A stretch of DNA of 64,000 nucleotides from Piper betle. Its lineage: Eukaryota; Streptophyta; Magnoliopsida; Piperales; Piperaceae. Of this stretch, positions 1 through 12,168 are shown one piece after another (within the stretch, counting starts at the first letter, position 1; the number at the start of each line of letters is the position of its first letter). The notes beneath the pieces are model-generated. The model ran no database searches. It was not told the DNA's origin and worked only from the letters and a program-made list of their open reading frames with translations. Location of the stretch: the NCBI GenBank assembly GCA_033002965.1, contig JAURVB010014831.1, positions 20,010 to 84,009 on the forward strand, read 5' to 3'. Both the position numbers and the translations under genes were made by a program.

Positions 1-1341
1 AGAAGCTTGTCTGACAACTAATCCATGGTGATTTCTCTTCACCGTTTGCCCCTTTCATAGTTGAGCGTTAGACAAAGATTGTATGCAACCAAACTTAATA
101 TAATTAACACATAATTACATAATTTAGAGTATCTTTTATTAGTCTAGACTAAATTATACAAAGAAAAATTAGTTTTTTATGTGCTAAGCAATAAAGAGTT
201 ACCTACGGATATATGTTACTCCAAAGAAGGAAAATAAGCTCAGTAATATTGGCAGAAAAACCAGATATTATACCTGAATTTGAACGTAGTGACATTCAGC
301 TCAACAAGCGTTTCACAATCAAGTGAAGGCCAAGAGGCCCAAACCCGGGAGTTTCATTGCTGTGTCTTTAAGCTCCGGACGTGTTTTCTCGAAAGTAAGG
401 GCAGCAGCAGTCAAACCCAAGAGTTTTAGCACTGTGGTGCTGTGAATGTGACTTGTCCCTCAAGTGAAGGCCGAAGTGCCCAATGTCTCGACTATGAAAG
501 TCGTGGCCCTAGGTTGCATCTTCTTCACTTTTGGATTGCCAATGCTACAATGCTGGTACTATGGTTTCTACTCCAAATTTCTTTATCTGTTTCGGTTTAG
601 ATCCGATTTTTATCATACAAAAAAATTTTCATGCTCTCTAAATCAACCAAGTGTAGCATGTTTTTAATCTAACATAATTTAACTTGCCTTTTCAAGATTT
701 GAATTTAGAGGAAAAAATAAAAAAATAATGGTGAACATGTTCTAGACTCGTTCTTTTTCAACAACTTGATTCTAGAACTTAGTTGAATCAATAAAATTAC
801 ATGTCAAACTTATTTACAGTGGTTCTAAACATGTATTAACACCTTAAACATCATTTAAACAAGTTATACAAGAATAAAACTTGTAGAAAGAAGCATAGAT
901 CATCAAAGGAACATAGAACATGAAGATGATGCATGAATCCATACTATTAACATGTTTTAGTTGAGATTATAAACTTCTTATTTGGTAAAAAAGCATAAAA
1001 CTTCACACAAACAACTCTTCGCACAATACCCAACAAGTAGAGAGAGGTAGCACCTAGAGAAAGAAGGTAGAGTGGTTGCTAGAGAGAGAGAGGGCGGTTG
1101 GGGCTTGCTATTCAAAAGTGCTAATACTTGTCCCCTTGCCTCCTTATATACTCTAGGCCTTCTGTTGACAATAGGACATCCCCTACTTAATTTCCGTGAA
1201 CTAATATACCCTTAAACCTCCTATACAAATGCCCAAGTGGACAAACCCGTCCACATCCGATGAACGACTCTTACCCTAAGACAAAATGCAACCGCTGGAC
1301 CACTAATAATGTTAAACTTCCACTTAAATCACTTGATCATG
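1..1341. other. Unassigned AT-rich sequence
   Basis: I recognise no gene here. Two short phrases resembling each other (near 320 and 460) suggest an old local duplication. A GA-rich run lies near 1080. On the minus strand a TATA-like stretch near 1145 lies in a context like the LTR promoters of other elements in the window, so this may be part of an old LTR. The short reading frame at 464-667 has no recognisable domain. Confidence 0.4.
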
Positions 1342-2490
1342 TGTTCGAATAATTTCAATATCATGCAAGTATACACAGTCGAAGCAAGTAATATAATGAT
1401 AAATTCGAGTATCGTTCCCATAAAGAGATGAATTTCCTTAAATTAATTAAAGAAAATAATATTAAGAGAAAAAAAAATAATTGACTTAACTAAATATAAA
1501 TAATAACTTTAAATAAAAGGAGAAGTTAAAATGATAAAACTCGTTCTAAAGTCAAATTTCCTTTAACATCAATTTAATCTTCATCATATCTTACTCTTAT
1601 CTTTTATTACCTCAGATTATCAATCTAGGATAATTTTATGACATGGTAGCTCCCACTCCTTCATGCTTCTGTTATTTTGCCTCAATTTCTACCTCCCAGT
1701 GATAATTGATTAATCAACAAAATAATGCATTAAGAATTGCCTTACAATCACATACGGTGTTGTGTATCTCTCAACCACAACGACAAACAAGTCAAAAGAC
1801 TTGTCGTATGATGAATTATCAATGACTAATCTAATTAATTTCTCCCAAAATCTAATTAAACCTCATGATCTAAGATATAGGCGATCAATCTATTCTTAGC
1901 ATTTAGAACATGATAATTCAAACAATCTGACTTGAATAAAAGAGTAAAAGCTTGAAATAAATTCAATTAAATCATGTTAAGTTCTATTCTTCTCTAGAAC
2001 GAAATAAAAGACTACTCCATAATAAAAATAAAAAACAATATAAAAAATAAAATAGTTTTCATTATGAAAGAGAAAAGAATTACAAAACTAGAACTATTTC
2101 TTCTACTAAACTCCTAAACCAATAGTTGAGATGTGATATCCAACAATAAATGGCCACCCCTTTATATAGAAGTGGAGATACAAGAATTCGAAGAGGGTGT
2201 TCACAAATCGACGTAGACTAATTAATTATGATGTCGCTTCAAGTTTCCAACTCCTCAACTTCATTGAACACCATAAATTGTAGCCATTGGGTGGCCATGA
2301 CTTTTCAATTCCAAAGCTTAATTTATTCATCTTTTTCTAAATTGAAACACCAAAATTAAGCATATCTAATAAAATATTAATTAACTAAAAAAATAAAGTA
2401 AAATATCACTTAATTAATAATGTTTATACCCTAGAAGTACAAATTATATTAAAAACATGGGTAAATATTGTATACTTTAAACACTTAACA
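1342..2490 (-). repeat. LTR of a family A retrotransposon (truncated copy A')
   Basis: This 1149-bp block begins TG and ends CA and aligns throughout with the two LTRs of element A (39144-40299 and 50982-52089). The sequence just to its right matches the polypurine-tract side of A, so this is the 3' LTR of a minus-strand copy. The partner LTR, primer-binding site and gag are not present to the right, so the copy is truncated. Confidence 0.85.
2160..2171 (-). promoter_or_regulatory. TATA box of the family A LTR
   Basis: Read on the minus strand, the element's own direction, this is TATATAAAG in a GC-richer context, a good plant TATA box. The equivalent site in the left LTR of A is degraded to TATATGAAG, and it is deleted from the right LTR of A. 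Confidence 0.6.
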
Positions 2491-3120
2491 CACCCCCAAA
2501 CTTAAACTTTTACGCGTCCTGAGCAAAATATCATAACAAAGAAAATTTTACTACACAAAATACTTAGTCCCTATTATGTTCTCATATGATTCTTAATCAA
2601 ACTATCTAGAGTCAACAAGATGTCAATTAAATCAGAAATTCTCTTTCATCAATCACACCCAAAAGAAGGCTCTACGTGTGTGTGTGTGTGGGTGGGAAGA
2701 TAATCCATTAGCTTATCATTCTCATCTGCAACGAAGAGAATACAATCAAACACTTGCTTAAATATGTTTGCCTTTCACTCCCATCTCCACTAATGTAGGT
2801 AATGCCAATTTAATGGAATCAATAGGTCTTTATAGGTTGTAATGAGGCCAAGGGCTAGGGACCAAAAATAGGATAAAAAAGATAGAAAAATCAAAGGCTA
2901 ATATGCACCCTAGAATTAAAAATCCTTTATAAATCTTGACATACATGTACAATAAATCTCCAAGTAATATGACACAAACTTCCTTAAATGTAGTATCGAG
3001 TTGACTCAATAAGAACTAACTTTGCTTTGATTTTCCATTGACTACTTGTTGCTTTTTCATTTTTTCTTTCATTTCAAACCAGTGGAAGACTATTGCTTCA
3101 TCTTGCATTTACTAGTTGTT
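2491..3120 (-). mobile_element. Internal fragment of A' with polypurine tract
   Basis: The sequence directly after the LTR reads, on the minus strand, as a purine-rich tract with a GGGGGTG core against the LTR start, as in A at 40300. About 600 bp of non-coding internal sequence follow, matching A 40300-40910, including a GT-rich run near 2680. Similarity stops near 3120, where repeat F begins. Confidence 0.75.
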
Positions 3121-3440
3121 GTGTTTCTAGTATGCTTGGTTATGTTCTAAGTTTGTGCTCCTAGTTGAGTCCCTAAAACATTTTCATAAAATCTATAAAC
3201 AATGTATGAGCATGACTAATTGTGTATTGTCAACAAGTAATGTTTTGTTTTAATTAAAATTCATTTAGGTTGCTAGCTAGCTCAGTTTTTGGGAGAGCGT
3301 AGAAATGAAGGGTGGAATTTGTTAAGCCTAGTGTGAGGAAAAATTTTGGGGCCATTGATTGGTTACATAGACCAGTAGGAATTTCTCAAGCCATTTAGGT
3401 CCTGTCATCTCCAAAATTGCATTGGCTAAACAAACTCTAA
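3120..3440. repeat. Diverged repeat F, uninterrupted copy
   Basis: This stretch aligns in its first half with 19555-19689 and in its second half with 30105-30400. Those are the two flanks of element D'. It is therefore a paralogous copy of the site that D' entered. The nature of F is unknown; nothing coding is visible. Confidence 0.6.
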
Positions 3441-3961
3441 ATTATTAGCTTATTTAATTTTATTATGCTAAGAAATAAAAATTTCAAGAATACGAACAAC
3501 CTCTAAATTATTAGGTCATTCAATTATAATTTGTAGTAAATATTGTCATTCGAAGGGAAGTGTAAAATCTTTATCATGAACAAGTTGGCAAATCCTAATC
3601 ATGTAAACCCCATCTACACCAAATCCTCCTTTTTCTGATTAATTTTACTGTAATTATGATATTTCGTACAAAGTAGGATCTGCTCAAACACACATGCAAG
3701 TGGGAGTCAACTCTACAACACACACTAATCCCATGATGAATCACTTCTAGAATCTGCCAACTGGGGAACAATTCTAAACATTGTTAGGCCTGAAATTCTA
3801 TGAATTTTCTATAAATGCTTTTGACTAGTGGACAGATCTAACTAACCTGGCCAAGACAACAACTATGAGCCGTCAAATGGACACCATAATCCATTCACAC
3901 TTATAAACTCGATCTTATTCTAGTAGCTATTAGATGTGGGACTAAGTTGAGGGATCTCACA
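3441..3961. other. Unassigned sequence ending in a K-type LTR fragment
   Basis: No gene is visible. The last ~62 bp (3900-3961) match the right-hand end of the K LTRs described next, so a third, partial LTR lies immediately beside the TRIM-like element. Confidence 0.5.
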
Positions 3962-3964
3962 ATT

Positions 3965-4396
3965 TATAACAATCCAGCCCAAAGTACAACATAATGAGCC
4001 TAAGTTATCTCTTTAAAAGTAGTTATCCTAGTTGAAGATATATAGTTCATTCCTATTTATGAACAAAATTTTACCCCAGTAGGTATTAGACGATCTCACA
4101 ATTCACTAACCTCAAGGATTTTCGTTCTCAAAATTACTACACTTGGTCTATGGCTAAGCCTAGCCCTGGGGACTAGTAGCCTAGCCAATGTCTTTAGTCC
4201 AGGCGATCATCTAACGTGGAACCAAGTTGCTCTGATACCATCTGTAATGACCTAGACTAAAGTGCAATATAATGCGCTTAATTCATCCCTTAAATAGTTA
4301 GTTAACTAAGTTAAAAATCTATAGTTTATTCCTACATATAAACATGATCTTACCCTAGTAGGTGCCGGATGTAGGATTAACTAGGGGGATCTCACA
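3965..4396 (-). mobile_element. TRIM-like miniature LTR element K
   Basis: Two short direct repeats (3965-4100 and 4243-4396, about 136 and 154 bp) flank only 142 bp. Read on the minus strand, each repeat starts TGTGAGATC. The right one ends in ATTACA, followed after 2 bp by a 12-nt primer-binding site for initiator Met tRNA (4229-4240). A purine-rich tract lies against the left repeat, just right of 4100. This is the layout of terminal-repeat retrotransposons in miniature. The left LTR has lost ~17 bp and its terminal CA, so the copy is old. No clear TSD was found, possibly because another partial LTR abuts it. Confidence 0.65.
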
Positions 4397-5289
4397 TCAA
4401 GAGAATAGCTAAAATAATTCTAGACATACACATGACAGATTTTCATCAAATTAATCATTTCTAATGACTCTACAATTAAAGCATAAAATTACAAGAATTT
4501 ACCACTAAAAATCTATAAATCATCCATCGAAGTTGATCTAACTTGAACAAATCATCTAATTATCGTTCTTAAAATTATTTACTAATTAAATCTCGCATAA
4601 TTACACCCATACATCATGTAAATATAAGAAATTAAATATATGCTTATATAATATGAGAATATTCTATAAATTAAATCACAATTTATGTACAAGAACTCAA
4701 ATCTTTTGAATTATTTGCCAAATAATTGTTTTCCATCAAATCTCATTAAAGATTCATGAAAAGACTTATATAACGATCTCCACAATCAAAATACATCCAC
4801 AATAAATATGAATCATGCATGTATGATATCCTAAACAATAAAAAACTATATGTATGATGAAACAAACACAAAATAAAATGATGGAAAGCGAAGAATTACT
4901 GAAACCCTAATTGCCAACAAGAAAGAGAGGAGGAGAGAAAGAGCTTCCACATAAAACGATGAGAGAGGAAGAGAAAGGGCATGTGGGAGAGAGAGAGAGA
5001 GAGGTCGTCCTCCTCCTTATTTTTCCCCTTTTGAATCTTTTACCCCTCATTAAAAGGATAAAGTCTACCGTTTTCTCGACAAAAATTTATTTAACTAAAA
5101 ATTAATTGAACGAATACCAATACTTGAACCAAAACCTTCAAACTCAACCCTGTACATATTATTCAGGATCAAGTATACCAATTAAATTACAAATCCATAT
5201 AATCATTTCCTAGCCTAGTCTCAAGTCTAACATTAGATGCAAAGACTCAGGGAGTACCCAAGTGCAAATGCTAGTTTTAAGCTTAGGCT
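4397..5289. other. Unassigned AT-rich sequence
   Basis: No gene or element is recognised. A GA-rich simple repeat lies near 4985-5003. The small frame at 4911-5105 is mostly translated GA repeat and is not credible as a gene. Confidence 0.4.
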
Positions 5290-7301
5290 AGGCCCCTAGG
5301 AGTTGACATGTAGACAAGTTTTTAAAGAATGAAGGTGGCATGTTTGGTGGGAATCTAGACCTTGAAGAGGCAAGTGAATGGTTGATTACTACCAAGGGAG
5401 TGTTCGAGAGCATGGATTGCCCTATTTAGCTTTGGGTTCAAATAGCAACGGGTGCTTTCTAAGGAAAATCAAGGACTTGGTGGGACTCTTCCAAGAGAGT
5501 TCATTATTAAGAGAAAGCACCTAAGGACATTGCTTGGGAGAAATTTCAAGTGGTGTACAATGATATGTATTTTCCACTTGAGGAGAAGAGGAAGAGAGAA
5601 CTAGAATTTGAACACTTGGACCAAAAGGGTATGTCAGTTGCCGAATATTTGGCCAAGTTCATTAGTTTGGAAAGATTTTAGTTTGGAAAGACTCCTGATC
5701 TAGTAGCCACTGAAAAGATTTTAGCTAACCAATTCTTTGAGGGAGTGATCTACCCTATTAAGAAGAGATTAGCCATTGTAAAATATAAGACATTGGATGA
5801 AGTGGTTAGTGCAACCTCTACAGATGAAATAATCTATCAAACTAGATACAAGACTATTTGAACTCAGAAATTTTCTGGAAAGAAACACTTGAATGAGAAA
5901 TAGATGGGGTGTGATGAGGAGAAACCAAGGAAGGAGTCCAACATTTCCATGAAGATGATACAAAGTCATTGGGATTCACCGGTTTGCACTACTTGTAAGT
6001 GTCAACATTTTGGTAAATATAAAATCGATTAAGCGGTGTGTTTTGGTTGTGGTACCTAGGACATATGAAAAAGCATGCCCACAACTCAACCAACAACCAC
6101 AGACTCAATAATCTTTTTCTAGCATTGTATGTTTTAGATGTGGAGGTGTCAGCCAAAAGAAGAGGAATTGCCCTTTTAAAACTCAACAATAGGGTTTGTT
6201 GCCAACTCGTCAACAGTATATTCATTTGCCAGCTCTACAAGGTCAGTAAATGGCTCAACAAGGTAGAGGTCAAGGAGGTAAAAGAAGAAATCAGAATCAT
6301 CGACAAGGAGGTGAGATTAATGTCAATGTTGTTGTGCTTGTTGTACCATTGGTTGGATTAGTTGCTCCATCAAATCCTACTATGGTGGCACCAACACAAG
6401 CTTAAGTGAAGATGTTTATTGCTACTTTTGCTGATGCTTTGGCAGAGACTAAAGTTGTTGTAGGAATGCTTCCTGTTGGTTCTAAATGGGCTTTAATATT
6501 GTTTGATGCTGGGTGTACACAATCTTTTGTTTTGTCCGAATTTATTGAAAATTGGAAGGGGTGAGTCTAGGACATTCTTTATTAGTAACCACTCCTCCCA
6601 GTGTTATATCCACTATGAGTTTGTGTGCACAAGGCATCACTGTTAATATCCAACAATGCTCTTTTGTGGCCAATCTCTTTGTATTCCATATGGTAGAGTT
6701 TGATGTGATTTTTGGCATGGTTGGATGTCAAAGAATGGTGTGTTGATTGATTATAAGAAGAAAGTATATTTTAGAAAGGGTAGACAACATTACAATTTTC
6801 AAAGGCAAGGAAGAGATGTTTCGTTGGGATTTGTCGGTTATTACAAAATTCCAAAAAATATGGATCGAGGATATGGAATGATCATGGTTGCCTTGATCTC
6901 TACCAACAAAGAGAAATTGGGGGTACCATCTATTCTTATTATTCAGGAATTTGAGGATCTATTTCCAGAGGACATTATAGGGTTGCCGTCAGAATGAGAC
7001 ATAGACTCCAATTTCAAAAGTTACATATTGTATGTCACCGCTAGAATTACAAGAGTTGAGCACTCAATTGCATATTTTGTTGGATCAAAGATTTATTTGG
7101 TCAAATGTGTCACCATGAGGAGATCCTTTAATCCATATTGATGATTTTTTGACCAATTGTCCTCAGCTGTGGTGACCCATTATTGCAATCCACTTAATTC
7201 GGTTCATTTAGATGTCATGTTTAATTACCCTCAAGGATGAGATCACTTGATTTGTTATCGAAAACCAAAAGATTTATCGCAAGTTGCCTTCTTTCCCGAG
7301 G
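5290..7301 (+). pseudogene. Decayed Ty3/gypsy gag-pol remnant
   Basis: Broken frames spell a Ty3/gypsy polyprotein in the right order. A gag core at ~5330-5680 has phrases such as ITTKGVFESMDCP and GMSVAEYLAKF. A damaged zinc knuckle (CFGCG) lies near 6040. A protease-like segment (LFDAGCTQSFV) lies near 6500, with Asp-Ala-Gly where DTG or DSG is usual. The start of reverse transcriptase (EFEDLFPEDIIGLPSE) ends near 6996, followed by a degraded MSPLELQEL stretch. Stops and frameshifts are frequent, so it cannot encode a protein. Palm, thumb, RNase H and integrase regions are not recognisable. Solo LTR G interrupts it. Confidence 0.8.
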
Positions 7302-7306
7302 CCTAT

Positions 7307-9456
7307 TGTAACACGCCGTTTTGGCTCACCCATGAACTAACCAGAAAATATTACCAGCAGCTGAATCGTTCACTAATCTACTTGATTCGGTTAAGTCGAC
7401 CCGGATCTACCCCCAGCGTCTCAAAATGGTGATGCAACATGCAAAGCATGGATGGGATGCTTGGGTTCTAACATTGTACTACAAAGGCTGAGTACTCTCA
7501 AGCATGTGCCTTTAGTACCCTTTAAAGCCACAAGTCTAGACATGTGCCGCATAGCAATACCTGTGAACCTCCACACATCTCTGGGTTTGAGGAACTCAAA
7601 GGTGGAGTTATCAGGATCCTTCGAGAATGGAGCAGATGCTCACCAATTCCAAAACCCACTTTGACGAACGCATGCCCTATCCCAAGAAGTGGCCATCGAT
7701 TTTCCCTTGTCTCACATCTCACTGAAAACCCAAAAACTATATGTACATAGGCCTAGGTAGGGAATTTAGTATAATAGGCCCGAAGGCATCATGAGCTGGA
7801 TCTGAGTTTTAAAAATAAAGTCAAGGGATCACATCCTCAAGCATTATTAATCTGGAAATACAATTGGCTAAATGGTCCATGTGGAATGGATACTATAAGT
7901 GCACCACTCGAAGTCATCCTCTTACCTGTTAAAACAAAACACAATAGAGAAAGAGACAACAAATAGAGAGCAAGTCATAAACGGACTTGGTAGAAGCTCT
8001 GATTGTGTCCACATGCCTAGGTGGTGAGCTCCTACTCCATACCTACACATCAAATCTAGAAGCTAATGCACGCTAACTGAATGATGCATCAAACTCATCA
8101 CAGACATCATAGCTCGCAATACACTCATCACCCATCAACAATCATATAATCATTAGTGTAAAAATATTTCTAACTCATCCTGTTCATACCGATTTTATTA
8201 TGTTTATCTAAGCTACATTGCAGTCAATTAGCATGTTCAGATTTAATTTACCTAATTGATCGTTAGCATTCATTAAGCACATCTCAAATCATACAAATAT
8301 CACTTCATCTACCGTCAGACATTCAACACGTCAAACAATCAATCATAACATGTCATGCTCACAATCATCAATTTTAAATAATTAAATCGGGGCTAATTAT
8401 ACAAATCAGCTTCGACTACGGTTTCATCGTGCAGCTCGATACTCAAATTCAATACCCGGTGGCGTCCAAAGTTTGATTGGGTTCAACTTGATGAGCTCAG
8501 CAAAAGACCAGGCAAATTCCAGTGAATCCAGTTTTGCAGCAGTTTTCGGCATGTTTCCTGCAGTTTCTGGCTGCTTTTCAATGACTATTGCTGGCAACGG
8601 CTAACTGGCAAGATGGTGGTGGTATGGGGTACCGTTGGCTCTAGCTTGGTGAGCCCGACATATCTACAATGTTGACGAGGCCGATGGAGGCGGCACGCGG
8701 TCAGTGATAGGGTGAAGAGATCTGGCCGGGATGGGCGGCATTGGGCTTCGCTCCAGTTAGGAAAGGTCATGGGATTGTCACTGAAGGTGGCGTGGATGTG
8801 GTGACCTAACTAGGGGTCATGCAAGCACTGGCCTTTGGCCTATCTTAGTGGCAACTTGCGACGGTGGAGAGATGGCAAGATCGTTGAAAAGGGCACGGCG
8901 GCACAGCAGCAAGTGGTGCTCGGGGTGGCACGGTGGCAGCGGAATTGTGTCTAGGCGGCATCGAGGGTTTGGGGGGAGAGAAGCATCGAGAAGGAAAAAC
9001 CAGTCGATGGCAATATCGTGAATAAAAGTTGACTCGACTCCGACTAGAGTTAAAAATAATTACTATGTCCTAATAAATTAAAATAATCCAGAAAAATATG
9101 AAAAAAATACCATAAAATATAATACACACCACAACATCACAATGACATGCTCTATAACTAATAACCCACCCAAACTGCCCTATAATGCGTCCTAATTTGT
9201 TATTTGGCCTAAAAATAATTCTACGATTAAATACATATAAACAAATTACTGCATGCTGTCATATGCTCTGATAATTCATTTCTCATCATCTTTCTGACGT
9301 TGTCATCATATACTCAAGTACACTTGACCCTCATCGCTCATAACTCACGGCTAGCCTCGATGTAGCACACGGTTAATGAAACTAACTTGACTCGAACCGA
9401 CAGTTAAACTGACTGGTTCACTAATTTAAACTCTGACTTGTGTCACAGGTTTTACA
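7307..9456 (-). mobile_element. Solo LTR G with perfect TSD
   Basis: A 2150-bp block runs from TGTAACACGCC to GGTTTTACA on the plus strand and is flanked by identical 5-bp copies of cctat (7302-7306 and 9457-9461). Read on the minus strand it starts TGTAAAACC and ends GTTACA like the other chromovirus-type LTRs here. No internal region or second LTR is present, so it is a solo LTR left by recombination between two LTRs. A G+C-rich island (~8450-9000) lies in its middle. It resembles, inverted, 21402-23430 in D'. Confidence 0.85.
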
Positions 9457-9461
9457 CCTAT

Positions 9462-9524
9462 TAATATTATTATTCCCTACCTAAGCCTACTATTAATATA
9501 ATATGTTTTCGCGAGTGGGGAGAT
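9462..9524 (+). mobile_element. Gypsy remnant continued, with polypurine tract
   Basis: This short stretch is the continuation of the site into which G inserted. It ends in a purine tract (9512-9524, cgagtggggagat) immediately before a TG, the usual boundary with a 3' LTR. Confidence 0.5.
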
Positions 9525-10404
9525 TGTTGGAAATTATTTCAGGTAATGCCTAGGGCACAGCCTATTGAAGAGCTCAGTTGTTTTATTATCGATGAGATCA
9601 ACACAATGCTCTATTTTCCCTTCTTGTTGCATCTGTTTTACCCCTGCATCTATAAGCTTCTCACACCTGGAGAGGCGTAGGGTTACAGGTATCGTATTTT
9701 GCGGCGTATGTCATGATTGTAATGTACTTGGCTTGCCTTCAAAGCTCTGAGGAGAGGAACATGGTGGAATTGGAGAGAATAGGAGAAAGGGTATTGCCCG
9801 ATTAGTAGTAGGTCACACGCAGTGTAGTTTCGTTTGGGTGTTTTGTGATTCTTGTTGTGGTGTACTATCCCTTCTTGTTTTACTTTAATATGGAGTGCTA
9901 AGTTTGTACGCGAGTTTGATATTATAATTATTTTATTTTGCAGACCGGTAACTTGTTGCAAAAGTTGTTACTAAGGTATTTTTCTTTTTAATATTTATGT
10001 AGGTGATGTGCTCAGAGTGTCGCTAGCAAATATATGGGGATGCTAAAGTCTTCACACATACATATTTTCTTGTCACATTTTTGTCATGTTGTTTTATGTC
10101 GCTTTCCGATTTCGGTCATCGAACATCTTTACTTTTGGCCTATTATACTCACGTAATAACTTTATATTTTGGGAATTTATATTTATAATAATTTTTAATA
10201 TTTTAAATAATGTTTCTATTTCCTTTGTATTTTCAGCCCATTACGGCTGTGGGTAGTGGTTGTTTTCCATCCAATATGCCAAGTAGGTTTAGATCTTAAG
10301 GGGTTGTGTGTGTGGCTTTCCATGTAATTAAATTAACAAATAGCAATATTAAATAATATAATATTTTATTTGGTCCAAGGGTGAACTGGGCATTAGATGT
10401 TACA
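9525..10404 (+). repeat. Probable LTR J
   Basis: The block begins TGTTGGAAATT directly after a polypurine-like tract and ends ATGTTACA. It is followed at once by TGGTCTTAGAGTTGG, a degraded form of the initiator Met tRNA primer site. No second copy was seen in the window, so LTR status rests on its ends and flanks only. Confidence 0.45.
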
Positions 10405-12163
10405 TGGTCTTAGAGTTGGAGTTTTTCTCTAAAATTTAACAATGCATTCAACTAGACATCTAGTCTAACCCTGAAAACTTCATCTCATCTGGGCACCATT
10501 TAGGGGGTGAACTATAACTAAAGTATAAGGCCTCATAGCGCAGTTTTCTGTGAAACCAAGTCCTAACCGAAATAAGGTGAATTAATTAACAGGCTTACAA
10601 TTTTAATTTCTAGTTAACATTTTTCCAGAAATAATCATCTAAGTGTAGAGAACAATTTTGCAAAGTTTCAGCTTAATTGGAATCCATTTAAGGGATGAAT
10701 CAACTAGGAAATTCTTAGGGTGCGGGACTGTAAAATGGTATTCCGGGTTCTAGGGTAGAATTTGACAATTTAGTTCGTGAGGCAAACAATGGTGATTCTG
10801 CACAAATATTTACAGAAATATAAATCCTAAGGTTGACCATCAGGCTTTATAATTTTATAACAATTGGACTTTATCTAGACCCTGAACAAAAATTATGACT
10901 CGAGTTGTGCAGGACTATTTCTAAAGTTCTAGACTTTTAGGTACATTTTATCGTTCTAGCTCATGGCCCAAACATAGGAGTTTTGACATAAGATATCATA
11001 GAGAAGTTAATCTACATGCTTAGATTAATATTATAATTTTTCAGCTCATATTGACATTGCTTAGGCCCTGAACAAATTTCATGATTAGACCCTATCTAGA
11101 TCCAGAACACTAGCTTAGGGTATACATTTTCGTTATAAGAGAAAGGGTAAAGGAACTAGAAAATGTGGTTTTGTGTCAAAAGGAAGAATTAGTACTTTAA
11201 AGGGCAAGCTAACTTCCAAAGGGATGATAAGGAACAGTGCAGTTGAAGATCAAGTATATACATATTCCATATAGGAGAGGTAGTTGAAGATCAAATGAAT
11301 ACAAATTCTATCGGAGTAGGTGATGCATGTGATGGACAAATAAATAGTGCTAATGATGAAGTAATGTGCAGTGAGGTCTAAATTGTGAAGTGTTTTTGAG
11401 CTTCTTTCCGTTCAATTTGGACGTATGAACTTAAGTGAAGAGGCCTCACCTCTTAAACATAAATGAAGTAGATTTATATGTTTATAAAATAGTACCATGT
11501 TAGCGACAAGTTATGCTGGGTAATAAAATTACTGATCACGGCATACACAAATTCCCTTACATGCGACATTATGTACGAAGATAGTAAAAACAAAAATAAT
11601 ACCTTGTTATTGACAAGTTATACCGGCTTAGGAAATAATTGGTCGCGGCAGAGGCAATGATATATAATGCTACATTTATGAATGAACATATATGACGATA
11701 TAATCTTAGTGTTAAATTTCTACCACGTTACCAAACTTACATGGTTGCATTTATGCATCAACATAGTAAAACCCGTCGTCGGTTTCCTGATCCAACCTGT
11801 TTCATCCCCATCGCAAGCCATTATGTTATTCCCTACAAATCGGGTGCCCTCCGTAGCGAGGAAGGCCTTCATAAACGAATCCAATTACCAAGATCAGATC
11901 AACGGAGCAGCCCCTTTGACGCAACAAGGTGGAAAAGGCTTGATTGAAGAGCAAGAAAATTTCCTGACTAGAGTCTCAAATGCGTCAATCAAACGCTTTT
12001 TGCCCGACCGTTTTAGTTTCATTTAGGTCTTGAACCTTGTGCCCCAGCCCATGTAGTAGTTCGGTTCGGTCCGGCCATGCCTATGATGTAACTAGACCAC
12101 GTTTTCTATGGTCCAAGTCAAAGAGGCCAGCACCCTTGCACCAAGCCTAAGCCCTGATTCGGC
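10405..12163. other. Unassigned sequence with degenerate repeats
   Basis: No gene is recognised. 10576-11140 holds about three diverged copies of a ~200-bp unit sharing phrases such as ccctgaacaaa. Two copies of another unit lie ~109 bp apart (about 11488-11555 and 11597-11665). The frame at 11682-12026 (114 aa) has no family I recognise. The last ~110 bp belong to a ~90-bp repeat unit that continues on the far side of H. Confidence 0.4.
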
Positions 12164-12168
12164 CTAGC

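Noticed and set aside
4222..4240. Possible tRNA gene fragments at the many TGGTATCAGAGC sites
   Set aside because: Only 12-18 nt match the tRNA 3' end and all sit beside LTR ends, so they are primer-binding sites.
5769..6361. Small frames as host genes
   Set aside because: They lie within a decayed gypsy gag-pol in other phases.
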